A DNA stretch of 64,000 nucleotides from PR03 sp964353555 (GTDB taxonomy: Bacteria; Myxococcota_A; UBA9160; PR03): positions 15,303 to 79,302 of the forward strand of contig CAYGWM010000006.1 in the NCBI GenBank assembly GCA_964353555.1. The letters run 5' to 3'. Below the pieces are notes generated by a model. The model was given only the letters and a program-made list of their open reading frames with translations, was not told where the DNA came from and did no database searches. A program made the position numbers and the translations under genes. Positions 40,225 to 48,117 of this stretch are shown piece by piece; positions within the stretch are counted from its first letter, which is position 1; each line of letters opens with the position of its first letter.

Positions 40225-42581
40225 TGGAGCGTCGCACGCGGCGACAGATCGATGTGACGGGTCGCGTGCAGGGCGTCGGTTTTCGGCCCTGGGCCGCACA
40301 GCTGGCCCGCTCGCTCGATCTCGCGGGAACGGTCTGCAACACCGGTGATGGCGTCCGGATCGCGATCGAGGGCAAGCCTGGCGCGCTCGACGCGTTCGTG
40401 TCCGCGTTGCGCGACGCGCCGCCGCCCTCCGCGTTCATCGAGCACGTGGCGATCATTGGCCTCGCAGCATGCGGCGAGCACGGCTTCGCGATCACCGCGA
40501 GCCGTGGCGGCGCAGCGATTGGCGCGCGGCTGCGGATTCCGCTCGATGCGCCGCTCTGCGCGGCCTGCCTCGCCGAGCTCTTCGATCCCGCGGCGCGCCG
40601 CCACCGCTATCCCTTCACACACTGCGCGACGTGTGGTCCGCGCGCGGCCGTGATCGAGGCGCTGCCTTACGATCGCGAGCGCACGTCGTTGCGGCGCTTT
40701 CCGCTCTGCACCGCGTGCCGCAGCGAGTACCACGACCCGAGCGATCGGCGCCATCACGCGGAGGCGATCGCGTGCCGCGTCTGCGGACCGACGCTGCGCG
40801 CGCGGGCGCCCGATGGCCGCTTCCTCGCGGGCGACCCGATCGAGCGCGCAGTCCGGGTGCTGCGCGCGGGCGGCATCGTCGCGATGAAGGGGAGCGGCGG
40901 CTTTCATCTGGTCGCCGATGCGACGAGCACGGACGCCGTGCTGCGGCTGCGCAAGCGCAAGGGACGACCGGCGAAACCGTTCGCGGTACTGCTCCCGGAT
41001 CTCGCCGCCGCGCACGCGCTCGTCGTGCTCTCGGCTGCCGATGCGCGGCTACTCGCCGGTCCGGAACGACCCGTCGTCGTCGCTCCGCGCCGCGCCCTCG
41101 CCGGTGTCGCCGACGCAATCGCGCCCGGCATTCAAGATCTCGGCGTGATCCTCCCCTATCTGCCGCTCCACTGGCTGCTCTTCTTTGCACCCGGATCGAC
41201 ACCGACGCGCGACGCGCCGCAACTCCCTGCGCTCGTCTTCAGCTCCGCCAATCGAAGCGGCGAGCCAACGCTGCATGACGGGGAAGACGCCGTTCGAGAG
41301 CTGGCATCGGTGGCGGACCTGTTTCTCGATCACGACCGCGCAGTCGTCCGCCCGAACGACGACTCGGTCCATCGCAGCGCGCCGGGTGGCCCGATCCCGA
41401 TCCGGCTCTCGCGCGGCACGACGCCGCGCGTGCTGCGGCTACCGCCGGGCGTGTTTGCGCACGAAGCCATCATCGCGGTCGGTGGCGATGGCAAAGCGGC
41501 GCCCGCGATCGCCATCGGCAACGAGGTCGTGCTGGCCGAGCACGTCGGCGATCTCGCGTCGGCCGCCGCCGCCGATGCGCTGGAGGAGCGCGTCGCCGTT
41601 CTGTGCCGGCTTCTCGGCGTCACGCCAGCCGTGGCCGCCCACGACCTCCATCCCGACTCGGTCGGCGCGCGCATCGCCGCGCGCCTGGCGCCGCGGGTCA
41701 TCGCGGTGCAGCACCACCATGCGCATGCCGCGGCCTGCCTCGTCGAACACGGCCGCAGCGGGCCGGTGCTCGCGCTGGCGCTCGACGGCATGGGCTTCGG
41801 TTCCGACGGCACGCTCTGGGGCGGAGAGCTGCTGCGCGTGTCACTCGATCGCTGCGAGCGCGTTGCGCATCTCGAGACGGTGCCGCTGCCCGGCGGCGAC
41901 GCGGCGGCGCGGGAGCCGTGGAGAATGGCAGCCGTGTGGCTGGCGCGCGCATTTCCAGAGCAAGTCCCTGCGCTGCGCTGGCATGGGCGCCGCGAGCCGT
42001 GGCTGCTGCGCTCCGTGCTGGCGATCGCCGCGCGCGGAACGGCGAGTCCGGCGACCTCGTCGTGCGGGCGGCTCTTCGATGCCGTCGCGTCGCTGCTCGA
42101 TCTCGTCGATGTCGCGAGCCATGAAGGCGAGGCAGCGCTCGCGCTCGAATCGCTGGCCAGCGAGGCCCCGCCGCTCGCGTCGCAGCCGCATGATCGCCAT
42201 GCGCGATGCGCGCCGCAAGTGATCGAGATCGCCTCGCTCGTGCGGAACCTGGTCTCCGGCCTCCTCGCCGGCGCTTCGCACGCGTCGCTCGCGCGCGACT
42301 TCCACGAGGCGCTCGCAACGAGGCTCGCTGGTGCGGCGATCGCGCATGCGCAGCGGGAAGAGTTCGACGCGGTGGTTCTGACCGGGGGTTGCTTGCAGAA
42401 CCGGTTGCTCTCGGAGTCGCTCAGCCGACAGATCACCGCGGCGGGGCTCACGCCGCTTCGACACCAATTCGTTTCGCCCGGTGACGGCGGACTCGCGGTC
42501 GGACAAGTCGCGGTGGCGACAGCGCTGCTCGGCGCCCCTGGAGAATCCGATTGCGTTTGCCTATCGACTGGCGATGGCTGA
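40224..42581 (+). CDS. hypF: Carbamoyltransferase HypF
   Basis: 785 residues. Makes the carbamoyl group from carbamoyl phosphate for HypE. Domains in order: acylphosphatase (1-95, GRVQGVGFRPW), two zinc fingers (about 105-185, CAACLAELFDP, HCATCGPR, CTACRSEYHDPSDRR, CRVCGP), YrdC-like (about 200-390, GGIVAMKGSGGFHLVADA) and Kae1-like (about 400-785, VQHHHAHAAACL, LTGGCLQNRLL, GDGGLAVGQ). TGATG overlap with hypE; the hydrolase gene starts eight bases before its end. Confidence 0.95.
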   Translation: MERRTRRQIDVTGRVQGVGFRPWAAQLARSLDLAGTVCNTGDGVRIAIEGKPGALDAFVSALRDAPPPSAFIEHVAIIGLAACGEHGFAITASRGGAAIGARLRIPLDAPLCAACLAELFDPAARRHRYPFTHCATCGPRAAVIEALPYDRERTSLRRFPLCTACRSEYHDPSDRRHHAEAIACRVCGPTLRARAPDGRFLAGDPIERAVRVLRAGGIVAMKGSGGFHLVADATSTDAVLRLRKRKGRPAKPFAVLLPDLAAAHALVVLSAADARLLAGPERPVVVAPRRALAGVADAIAPGIQDLGVILPYLPLHWLLFFAPGSTPTRDAPQLPALVFSSANRSGEPTLHDGEDAVRELASVADLFLDHDRAVVRPNDDSVHRSAPGGPIPIRLSRGTTPRVLRLPPGVFAHEAIIAVGGDGKAAPAIAIGNEVVLAEHVGDLASAAAADALEERVAVLCRLLGVTPAVAAHDLHPDSVGARIAARLAPRVIAVQHHHAHAAACLVEHGRSGPVLALALDGMGFGSDGTLWGGELLRVSLDRCERVAHLETVPLPGGDAAAREPWRMAAVWLARAFPEQVPALRWHGRREPWLLRSVLAIAARGTASPATSSCGRLFDAVASLLDLVDVASHEGEAALALESLASEAPPLASQPHDRHARCAPQVIEIASLVRNLVSGLLAGASHASLARDFHEALATRLAGAAIAHAQREEFDAVVLTGGCLQNRLLSESLSRQITAAGLTPLRHQFVSPGDGGLAVGQVAVATALLGAPGESDCVCLSTGDG

Positions 42582-43593
42582 ACCCACGCTGCATTTCGCT
42601 ACGACGCGTGATGGGTGGCGGATCGCGCTTCACCACCGTCCGCCGCCCGGCGGAGGGCACGGCACGCCGGTGATCCTCTGTCACGGCATGGGCTCGAACC
42701 GCTTCAACATGGACGGGCCCGGGCGCACGAGTCTCGCGCGCCACTTGAACGAATCTGGCTACGACGTCTGGGGGATCGAGCTGCGCGGCGCGGGAAAGTC
42801 GCGCCGAAGGCTGCGCGTGCCGCCGGTGCAGTGGTCGTGGACCTTCGAGGATTACGTTCAGCACGACGTTCCAGCCGCGCTGCGGCTGGTGCGCGAACTG
42901 ACCGGTCAGAAGCGCTTTCTGTGGGTCGGCCACTCGCTCGGCGGCATGATCGCGTACGCAAGTCTGATGACGCCGGCCGCCGAGTCGTTCGCCGGCGTCG
43001 TCACGCTCGGTTCCCCCGGCATGACCGATGTGGGCCACGAGTCGATCGACCGTTGGATCCAACTGCGGCGCATGCTGAAGTTCGCGCCCGCGCGCATTCC
43101 GTCGCGCTTTTTCGCCTGCACGGCGTCGCCCTTCGCCGGGCTGATCGCCTCGAGCTTCGGCAATGTGGTCCGCGACTGGTTCTGGCATCCGGACAACCTC
43201 GACCTCTCGGTCGTCCGCTTCATGATGCGCAACGGCGTCGAGGATCTGCCGCGCGCACTGATCGTCGAGTTTGCGCGCTGGTACGAGGCCAAGCGGATGA
43301 GCGATCGCTATGACCTCTTCGCGTTCGGCGACCACATGGAGCGCATCCGCGTGCCGATCCTGGTGATCGCCGGCTCGCGCGATCGGCTGACGCCGCCCGC
43401 GGATCTCGAGCGTCTGGTCGAGCGTCTCGGCTCGACCGACAAGACCTACTTCCTGGCTGGCCACGCATCCGGACTCGCGAGCGAATACAGCCACGTCGAC
43501 CTGGTGCTCGGACGCCATGCACCCGACGAGATCTACCCGGTCGTGACCGAGTGGCTCGATACGCACAAACCGATTGCGAAGCACACGGGCTGA
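42574..43593 (+). CDS. Alpha/beta-hydrolase
   Basis: 339 residues, alpha/beta-hydrolase fold. Oxyanion HGMGSNRFN, nucleophile GHSLGG (Ser near 128), acid in AGSRDRLTPP and catalytic His in LAGHASG. A lid region sits between (RRMLKFAPARIPSRFFACTA). It resembles serine esterases or polyester depolymerase-like hydrolases. It starts inside hypF, so it is the last gene of the hyd-hyp operon; a link with hydrogenase function is not obvious. An ATG at 42574 is preferred to a start further upstream inside hypF. Confidence 0.85.
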   Translation: MAEPTLHFATTRDGWRIALHHRPPPGGGHGTPVILCHGMGSNRFNMDGPGRTSLARHLNESGYDVWGIELRGAGKSRRRLRVPPVQWSWTFEDYVQHDVPAALRLVRELTGQKRFLWVGHSLGGMIAYASLMTPAAESFAGVVTLGSPGMTDVGHESIDRWIQLRRMLKFAPARIPSRFFACTASPFAGLIASSFGNVVRDWFWHPDNLDLSVVRFMMRNGVEDLPRALIVEFARWYEAKRMSDRYDLFAFGDHMERIRVPILVIAGSRDRLTPPADLERLVERLGSTDKTYFLAGHASGLASEYSHVDLVLGRHAPDEIYPVVTEWLDTHKPIAKHTG

Positions 43594-43633
43594 CGCATTG
43601 TTTCGCACCACGGCCGCGATGGCCGCGCGCTAG
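43594..43633. repeat. Intergenic hairpin repeat, copy 2
   Basis: Second copy of the element at 9952-9992, sharing CGCACCACGGCCG and GGCCGCGCGCTAG. The stem is CGGCC-GCGAT-GGCCG. Like copy 1 it lies between convergent genes (the alpha/beta-hydrolase and crp-like genes). Confidence 0.6.
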
Positions 43634-43639
43634 CGGCGG

Positions 43640-44565
43640 TCAGGCCTCGGGCGCAGCGCTCACCAGATGCGCGAGCGCATCGACGTTCGGCAGCACGATC
43701 CNNNNNNNNNNNNNNNNNNNNNNNNNNNNNNNNNNNNNNNNNNNNNNNNNNNNNNNNNNNNNNNNNNNNNNNNNNNNNNNNNNNNNNNNNNNNNNNNNNN
43801 NTCGGGCGCAGCGCTCACCAGATGCGCGAGCGCATCGACGTTCGGCAGCACGATCCGCTGGCAGCGGCGCTCGACCAGACCTTCCCTGCCGAGTTCGCCG
43901 AGCGCCTGATTGACGGTTTGGCGCGTCGCACCCACGAGCGTCGCGAGATCCGCCTGCGTGAGCGGGATGTCGATCACCACGCGATCCCCGTCCGACCGTC
44001 CGAAGCTCTCCGCGAGCTCGGTGAGCATGCGCGCGACGCGGATTCGGACCGAGCGAAACACCAGATCCTCGACGCGCGCCTCGACGCGCTTCATGCGCTG
44101 CGCCATCTGCCTGGCAATCGCCAGAACGAGCGACGGGCACGACCCCAGTAGACGCTGGAACGGTTCACGCGCGATCGTCCACGCGACGGACACCTGCACG
44201 GCCTGCGCGAAGCTCTCGCGCGGGTAGTCGCCGAAGGCCGGTAGCTCACCAAACAGTTCCCCCGGCGCCACGTAGCCGAAGCTGGTTTCACCGCCGGCTT
44301 CCGACACGCGGTAGACACGCGCGAGCCCAGACTCCAACAGATACACGGACTCCGGGTGCGTCGCCGGCGCGAAGATCGTCTCGCCGATGCTGTAGCGCTT
44401 CGCGGCGCCAGCATGCTGCAACGACTGGAGCGCATTGGGCCCCAGTTCGGCAATCCAGTCGATGCGACGCAGCGGACGAGGCTCGTACCAACCCACAGCG
44501 GCGGCCGCCGATGTACGGCCGGCTCTCGGATGGGCCCGGAACTCGATCAGGGACTCGCCTTGCAT
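43640..44565 (-). CDS. Crp/Fnr-family transcription regulator (split by a false gap)
   Basis: Cyclic-nucleotide-binding-fold regulator with a winged helix at the C-terminus. The N-terminal domain has GETIFAPATHPESVYLLESG and ELFGELPAFGDYPR; the HTH reads LTQADLATLVGATRQTVNQAL. It has no cysteine cluster of the Fnr type, so it is not an oxygen-labile FeS protein. Collapsing the 55-bp repeat and the 100 Ns leaves 771 bp, an intact 256-residue frame (ends VSAAPEA). Start at 44565 has AGGAGGAG upstream. A sigma-54-like site lies 52 bp before the ATG. Confidence 0.88.
43647..43701. repeat. 55-bp exact direct repeat, left copy at the gap
   Basis: Exactly identical to 43802-43856 on the other side of the N run, same orientation. 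The length is typical of a k-mer overlap left at two contig ends, so it is likely one sequence, counted twice. Confidence 0.9.
43702..43801. other. Assembly gap (100 N), probably false
   Basis: 100 Ns inside the crp-like gene. The 55 bp to its left are repeated exactly to its right, and removing one copy with the Ns gives an uninterrupted reading frame. The contigs almost certainly abut with an overlap. Confidence 0.9.
43802..43856. repeat. 55-bp exact direct repeat, right copy at the gap
   Basis: Identical to 43647-43701. See the gap entry. It encodes the C-terminal end of the Crp/Fnr-like protein. Confidence 0.9.
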
Positions 44566-44616
44566 GGCAACTCTCCTCCTCGCGTCGAATCGCCGACGCG
44601 TTGCAGTCCTCGTAGA

Positions 44617-44632
44617 AGCAACCGCCATGCCG
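44617..44632 (-). promoter_or_regulatory. Candidate sigma-54 promoter of the crp-like gene
   Basis: On the minus strand: CGGCATG-GCGG-TTGCT. The GG/GC dinucleotides are correctly spaced and the -12 box TTGCT fits TTGCW. The predicted start is near 44606, 41 bp before the ATG at 44565. Back-to-back with the site for the CBS gene. Confidence 0.6.
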
Positions 44633-44747
44633 CCTTCGCGACGCCGCAGAGAGTCCGATGTGCGACGTTTCGGCTCAGCTTGGGAACGAGGGCGGGGCGA
44701 AGCGTCCCCGCGCGCCGCTACAACCCGCGCACTCCGCGCGCGATACC

Positions 44748-44763
44748 CGGCACGTTGCGTGCA
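44748..44763 (+). promoter_or_regulatory. Candidate sigma-54 promoter of CBS gene 1
   Basis: CGGCACG-TTGC-GTGCA, GG/GC spacing correct. Predicted start near 44774, 16 bp before the ATG, with the ribosome-binding site GAGGAGG between. Embedded in it is the inverted repeat GCACG-TTG-CGTGC (44750-44762), which recurs, in reverse orientation, at 54987-54999. Confidence 0.6.
44750..44762. promoter_or_regulatory. Inverted repeat GCACGTTGCGTGC, site 1
   Basis: A 13-bp near-palindrome (GCACG, three-base centre, CGTGC) upstream of a CBS-pair gene. The exact reverse complement lies at 54987-54999 upstream of the other CBS-pair gene. Could be an operator or simply part of the sigma-54 box. Confidence 0.45.
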
Positions 44764-44789
44764 AATCAGTCAACCGAGGAGGTTTTTCC

Positions 44790-45227
44790 ATGCCGCTCGC
44801 GTCGATTCCGGTCTCGCAAATCATGCGCACGGAGTTCGCTTCGCTGCGCGAGAACGACCGGCTGGATCTCGCCGACCAGGTGATGAAGCTCGGTCGTGTG
44901 CGGCATCTGCCCGTGCTCGACAGCGACGGTCGCATCGTCGGGATCGTCTCGAATCGTGACCTGCTCGAGGCTTCCCTCACCAACGTTCTCGAGTTCGAGC
45001 GCGAGCAGCGCACGACCTTCCTGCACGCGGTGGATGTGGCCGAGGTGATGACTCGCGAGGTCGAGACGATCGCGCCCGACGCGCCGCTCGGCGTGGCGGT
45101 CAGCCGGCTGATCGGTCACCGCATCGGTTGCCTGCCCGTCGTGCGCGGCGACGGTGTGATGGTCGGACTCGTCACCGAGACTGATTTGCTGGCCGCTGCG
45201 TATCTCGGAACTCACGAGAAGGAATGA
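44790..45227 (+). CDS. CBS-domain pair protein 1
   Basis: 145 residues made of two CBS domains (IPVSQIMRTEFASL... and VAEVMTREVETIAPDAPLGVAV...), the adenosine nucleotide-binding Bateman module. It has no effector domain, like the mycobacterial hypoxic protein Hrp1 (Rv2626c). ATG preceded by GAGGAGG. Predicted sigma-54 promoter directly upstream. Its partner by similarity is at 54353. Role: likely AMP/ATP sensing; target unknown. Confidence 0.85.
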   Translation: MPLASIPVSQIMRTEFASLRENDRLDLADQVMKLGRVRHLPVLDSDGRIVGIVSNRDLLEASLTNVLEFEREQRTTFLHAVDVAEVMTREVETIAPDAPLGVAVSRLIGHRIGCLPVVRGDGVMVGLVTETDLLAAAYLGTHEKE

Positions 45228-45245
45228 GCGCGGCGCGGCGGCGAG

Positions 45246-45416
45246 TCACTCGTCGTCGCGCTCGACCTCCGGCGCCCGATCGTCGTCGAGGAAGTGACGC
45301 GCTGCCGGGCCCTCCCAGTCGTCGAAGTCACCGCGCGAAACGGCGCGTACCACGAGTGCGAGCAGCCCGCCGGCGAGCAGCAGCGTCATCGGGATCGTGA
45401 TCCACAGGAAGCTCAT
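45246..45416 (-). CDS. ccoS: Cytochrome cbb3 oxidase assembly protein CcoS
   Basis: 56 residues: one N-terminal transmembrane helix (LWITIPMTLLLAGGLLALVV) followed by an acidic tail with FDDWEGPAARHFLDDD, the CcoS signature. Required for insertion of haem and copper into CcoN. The ATG overlaps the ccoI stop by ATGA. Last gene of the cco operon, convergent with CBS gene 1. Confidence 0.9.
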   Translation of the reverse strand: MSFLWITIPMTLLLAGGLLALVVRAVSRGDFDDWEGPAARHFLDDDRAPEVERDDE

Positions 45417-47644
45417 CGCCGCGGCTTCCAGGCGAGCAGCCGGACCGCATTTCCGGTCACGACCAGCGAAGACAGACTCATCGCGATCGCGGCCGGAAGC
45501 GGATCGAGCGCGCCAAACACGGCCAGCGGGATCGCGATGACGTTGTAGAGCACCGCGAAGCCGAGGTTCTCGCGCACGCGGCGCAGCGTTGCGCGTGCCA
45601 GACCAACGGCGTCGGCGATGGCTCCGAGTCGCGGCGCCCGAACGATCACGTCGGCTGCATGGATCGCGACGTCGGCGCCGCGGCCCATGGCAAAGCCGAC
45701 ATCCGCGGCCGCCAGCGCGGCCGCGTCGTTGATGCCGTCGCCCGCCATCAGCACCCCGTGACCGGCTTCGCGAACCCGCCGCACGTGTCCGACCTTCTCC
45801 TCCGGACATACGGCGGCATAGCTCTCGTCGATCCCGGCCCGCGCGGCTGCCATCGCGACGGCGCCGGCATGGTCGCCCGATACGAGCGTCACCGAGAGTC
45901 CCAGCTGGTGCAGACGCGCCACCGCGTCGCGCGCATCCGGCCGCGGCGGATCGATCAGCGCGACGACGCCGAGTGCGCGCTCGCGCTCCGCGACGAACGC
46001 GAGCGAGGCGCCCTGCGCGGCGAGCTTGCGAGCCGCTTCGTCGAGTTCGCGATCGATCGCGACGCCGAGCTCGTTCAGCAGCGCGCGCGATCCCACCAAG
46101 CTGCGGGCCGCCGCGTCTCCGGCCACCACGCCGCGTCCCGGTAGCGCGTTCCGGGTTTCGCGCGGGTCGGGTGCAGCGAGCCCGCGACGCGCGAGTTCCG
46201 CACGCAGCGCTTCCGCGACTGGATGCGTCGAAGCGCCTTCGGTCGCAGCGGCGCTGCGCAACACGTCGGCATCGGTGGCGCCCGCGGCCGCGATCACGCG
46301 CTCGACCGCGAGCCGTCCCTCGGAGAGCGTGCCGGTCTTGTCGAGCAACACGGTGTCCGCCGCCGCGCAGCGCTCGATCGACTCGCCGCTCTTGAACAAC
46401 ACGCCCAGCGAGGCGGCCCGCCCGATCGCCGCCGTCATCGCCGCGGGCGTCGCCAGACCGAGCGCGCACGGACACGCGACGATCAGCACCGCAGCGCTGG
46501 TCATCGCGACCTCGAGCGGCGTCGCGCCGGCGAGCAGCCAGCCGATGGCCGTCACGCCCGTCACGGCCAGCACCGCGGGTGCAAACACCGCGGCGACCCG
46601 ATCCGCGAGCAGCTGGATCTTGGGCCGTTCGAGCTGCGCGCGCTCGAGCAGCGACGCGAGGCGCGCGAGCGTCCCCTGCCCCGCTCGCGCGTGCACATCG
46701 ACTTCGACTTCCGCCAATACGTTGCGGCTACCGCCCGTCACGAGCTCGCCGCGGCTGCGTGCAACCGGACGCGACTCGCCCGTCAGCAGCGATTCATCGA
46801 CCTCGGTTGCGCCTTGCGTGATCACACCGTCTGCCGGGAAGGCCTGGCCGGGCGCGACCACCACGCAATCGCCGGGCTCGAGCGTGGTCGCGAGAACCTC
46901 CTCGACGGCGACGCCGCGCCGACGGAGCGCGGTCACCGGCGCCAGCGCGACGAGCTGCTCCACTGCGCGCGAAGCCTTTGCGCGCGCGCCCCGTTCGAGC
47001 GTGCGCCCGAGCAAGATCAGGAACACGATCATCGCGGCGGAATCGAGGAACACGTGGCGGACGCCCTCGAGCGTTCCGAGCAGACTCGCGCCGAAGGCCG
47101 TGCCGATGCCGAGCGCGACGGGCACGTCGATGGTGATTTCGCCGCGGCGCAGCCCGGTGAACGCACCGCGCCAGAACGGCGCCGCACACCACACCACGGC
47201 GGGCAGCGAGAGAGCGAGGCCCAGCCAACGCAGTGCCGTTTCGGTGGCGGCGTCGATCCCCTGATAGGAGCCGATGTAGAGCCCGGCCGAGATCATCATC
47301 ACGTTCGCCGCGAGAAATGCGGCGACCAGCAGCCGGACCAGTGCCTTGCGCGCCTCGCGCGTCGCCGGTCGCTCGAGCGCATCGAGATCGAACGGCGTCG
47401 CCTGGTAGCCGAGCGTGCGCACCTCCGCGACCAGCGTCCCGACGTCGAGACGCGCCGCGTCGAAGCGCACCCGCGCGCGGTGGTTGGTGTGATTGACGCT
47501 CGCCTCATCGACGCCGGGAAGCGCGCGCAGACTTCGCTCCACGCGCGCGACGCAGCCCGAGCAGCGCAGGCCGTCGAGAAACAGGCCGGTTTCAGCGGGC
47601 GTCGCGGAACGCATGGCATCCAGACTCGAGGCATCCCGACTCAT
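45413..47644 (-). CDS. ccoI: Copper-transporting P-type ATPase CcoI/FixI
   Basis: 743 residues. N-terminal HMA domain with CSGC (28-31), about eight membrane helices, CPC in VACPCALGLATP, phosphorylation motif DKTGTLSEG, TGES-equivalent LLTGESRPV, HP in STHPVAEAL and hinge AGDGINDAAAL. Exports copper to the periplasm for cbb3 oxidase assembly. The operon position between ccoH and ccoS confirms CcoI rather than a resistance CopA. ATGA overlap with ccoH. Confidence 0.95.
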   Translation of the reverse strand: MSRDASSLDAMRSATPAETGLFLDGLRCSGCVARVERSLRALPGVDEASVNHTNHRARVRFDAARLDVGTLVAEVRTLGYQATPFDLDALERPATREARKALVRLLVAAFLAANVMMISAGLYIGSYQGIDAATETALRWLGLALSLPAVVWCAAPFWRGAFTGLRRGEITIDVPVALGIGTAFGASLLGTLEGVRHVFLDSAAMIVFLILLGRTLERGARAKASRAVEQLVALAPVTALRRRGVAVEEVLATTLEPGDCVVVAPGQAFPADGVITQGATEVDESLLTGESRPVARSRGELVTGGSRNVLAEVEVDVHARAGQGTLARLASLLERAQLERPKIQLLADRVAAVFAPAVLAVTGVTAIGWLLAGATPLEVAMTSAAVLIVACPCALGLATPAAMTAAIGRAASLGVLFKSGESIERCAAADTVLLDKTGTLSEGRLAVERVIAAAGATDADVLRSAAATEGASTHPVAEALRAELARRGLAAPDPRETRNALPGRGVVAGDAAARSLVGSRALLNELGVAIDRELDEAARKLAAQGASLAFVAERERALGVVALIDPPRPDARDAVARLHQLGLSVTLVSGDHAGAVAMAAARAGIDESYAAVCPEEKVGHVRRVREAGHGVLMAGDGINDAAALAAADVGFAMGRGADVAIHAADVIVRAPRLGAIADAVGLARATLRRVRENLGFAVLYNVIAIPLAVFGALDPLPAAIAMSLSSLVVTGNAVRLLAWKPRR

Positions 47645-48117
47645 GGCATCCAGACCGGGACGCGCCGCTCGATGCGCTCGCCCTCGCGCTCGGCCAGCGC
47701 CACGAGTTGCCAGCGGCCGGGGCGCGGCAGCGCGACCGCTCCCGTGTACTCGTCACCGGAAGGAACCATCGCGAACTCTTCGTCCAGGCCGCCTTCGGCC
47801 GGCCGCTCGCGGCGCAGCGTCACGCGCTCGGCGCGCAACGGCGCGCCCGATGCGTCGCGCAGCGTCGCGGTCGCCCGCGCTCCCTCCGCCTCGATCTCGG
47901 TGCGCAGTTCGAGCTGCCAGCCGAGCGCACGAGCACGCTCCGCGGCGCGCACGCCCTCGCTGTAGTGGAGGCCAGTCTGATACGCATCGGCAATCACAGC
48001 GTCGGGGAAGCGCTTGGAGATCTGATAGAAGGCGATGCCGACGCCCATCATCGCGGCGAGCAGCGCCATCAATCCGAGCGGCCAGAGTTCCGGCAGGCGG
48101 CGCTTGTTAGTCGTCAT
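47641..48117 (-). CDS. ccoH: FixH/CcoH-family assembly protein
   Basis: 158 residues: one N-terminal transmembrane helix (WPLGLMALLAAMMGVGIAFY) and a periplasmic domain of beta-strands (WQLELRTEIEAEGARATATL and so on), as in FixH. Stabilises the nascent cbb3 complex. The ATG at 48117 lies inside the ccoG end (AAGGA just upstream); the frame is open further but the product begins here with MTTNKRRLPELWP. Confidence 0.85.
   Translation of the reverse strand: MTTNKRRLPELWPLGLMALLAAMMGVGIAFYQISKRFPDAVIADAYQTGLHYSEGVRAAERARALGWQLELRTEIEAEGARATATLRDASGAPLRAERVTLRRERPAEGGLDEEFAMVPSGDEYTGAVALPRPGRWQLVALAEREGERIERRVPVWMP

Noticed and set aside
43647..43856. 55-bp direct repeat as a mobile-element target duplication or duplicated gene end
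   Set aside because: The repeats flank an N run and are exactly identical; contig-end overlap is the simpler explanation, and merging restores the gene.
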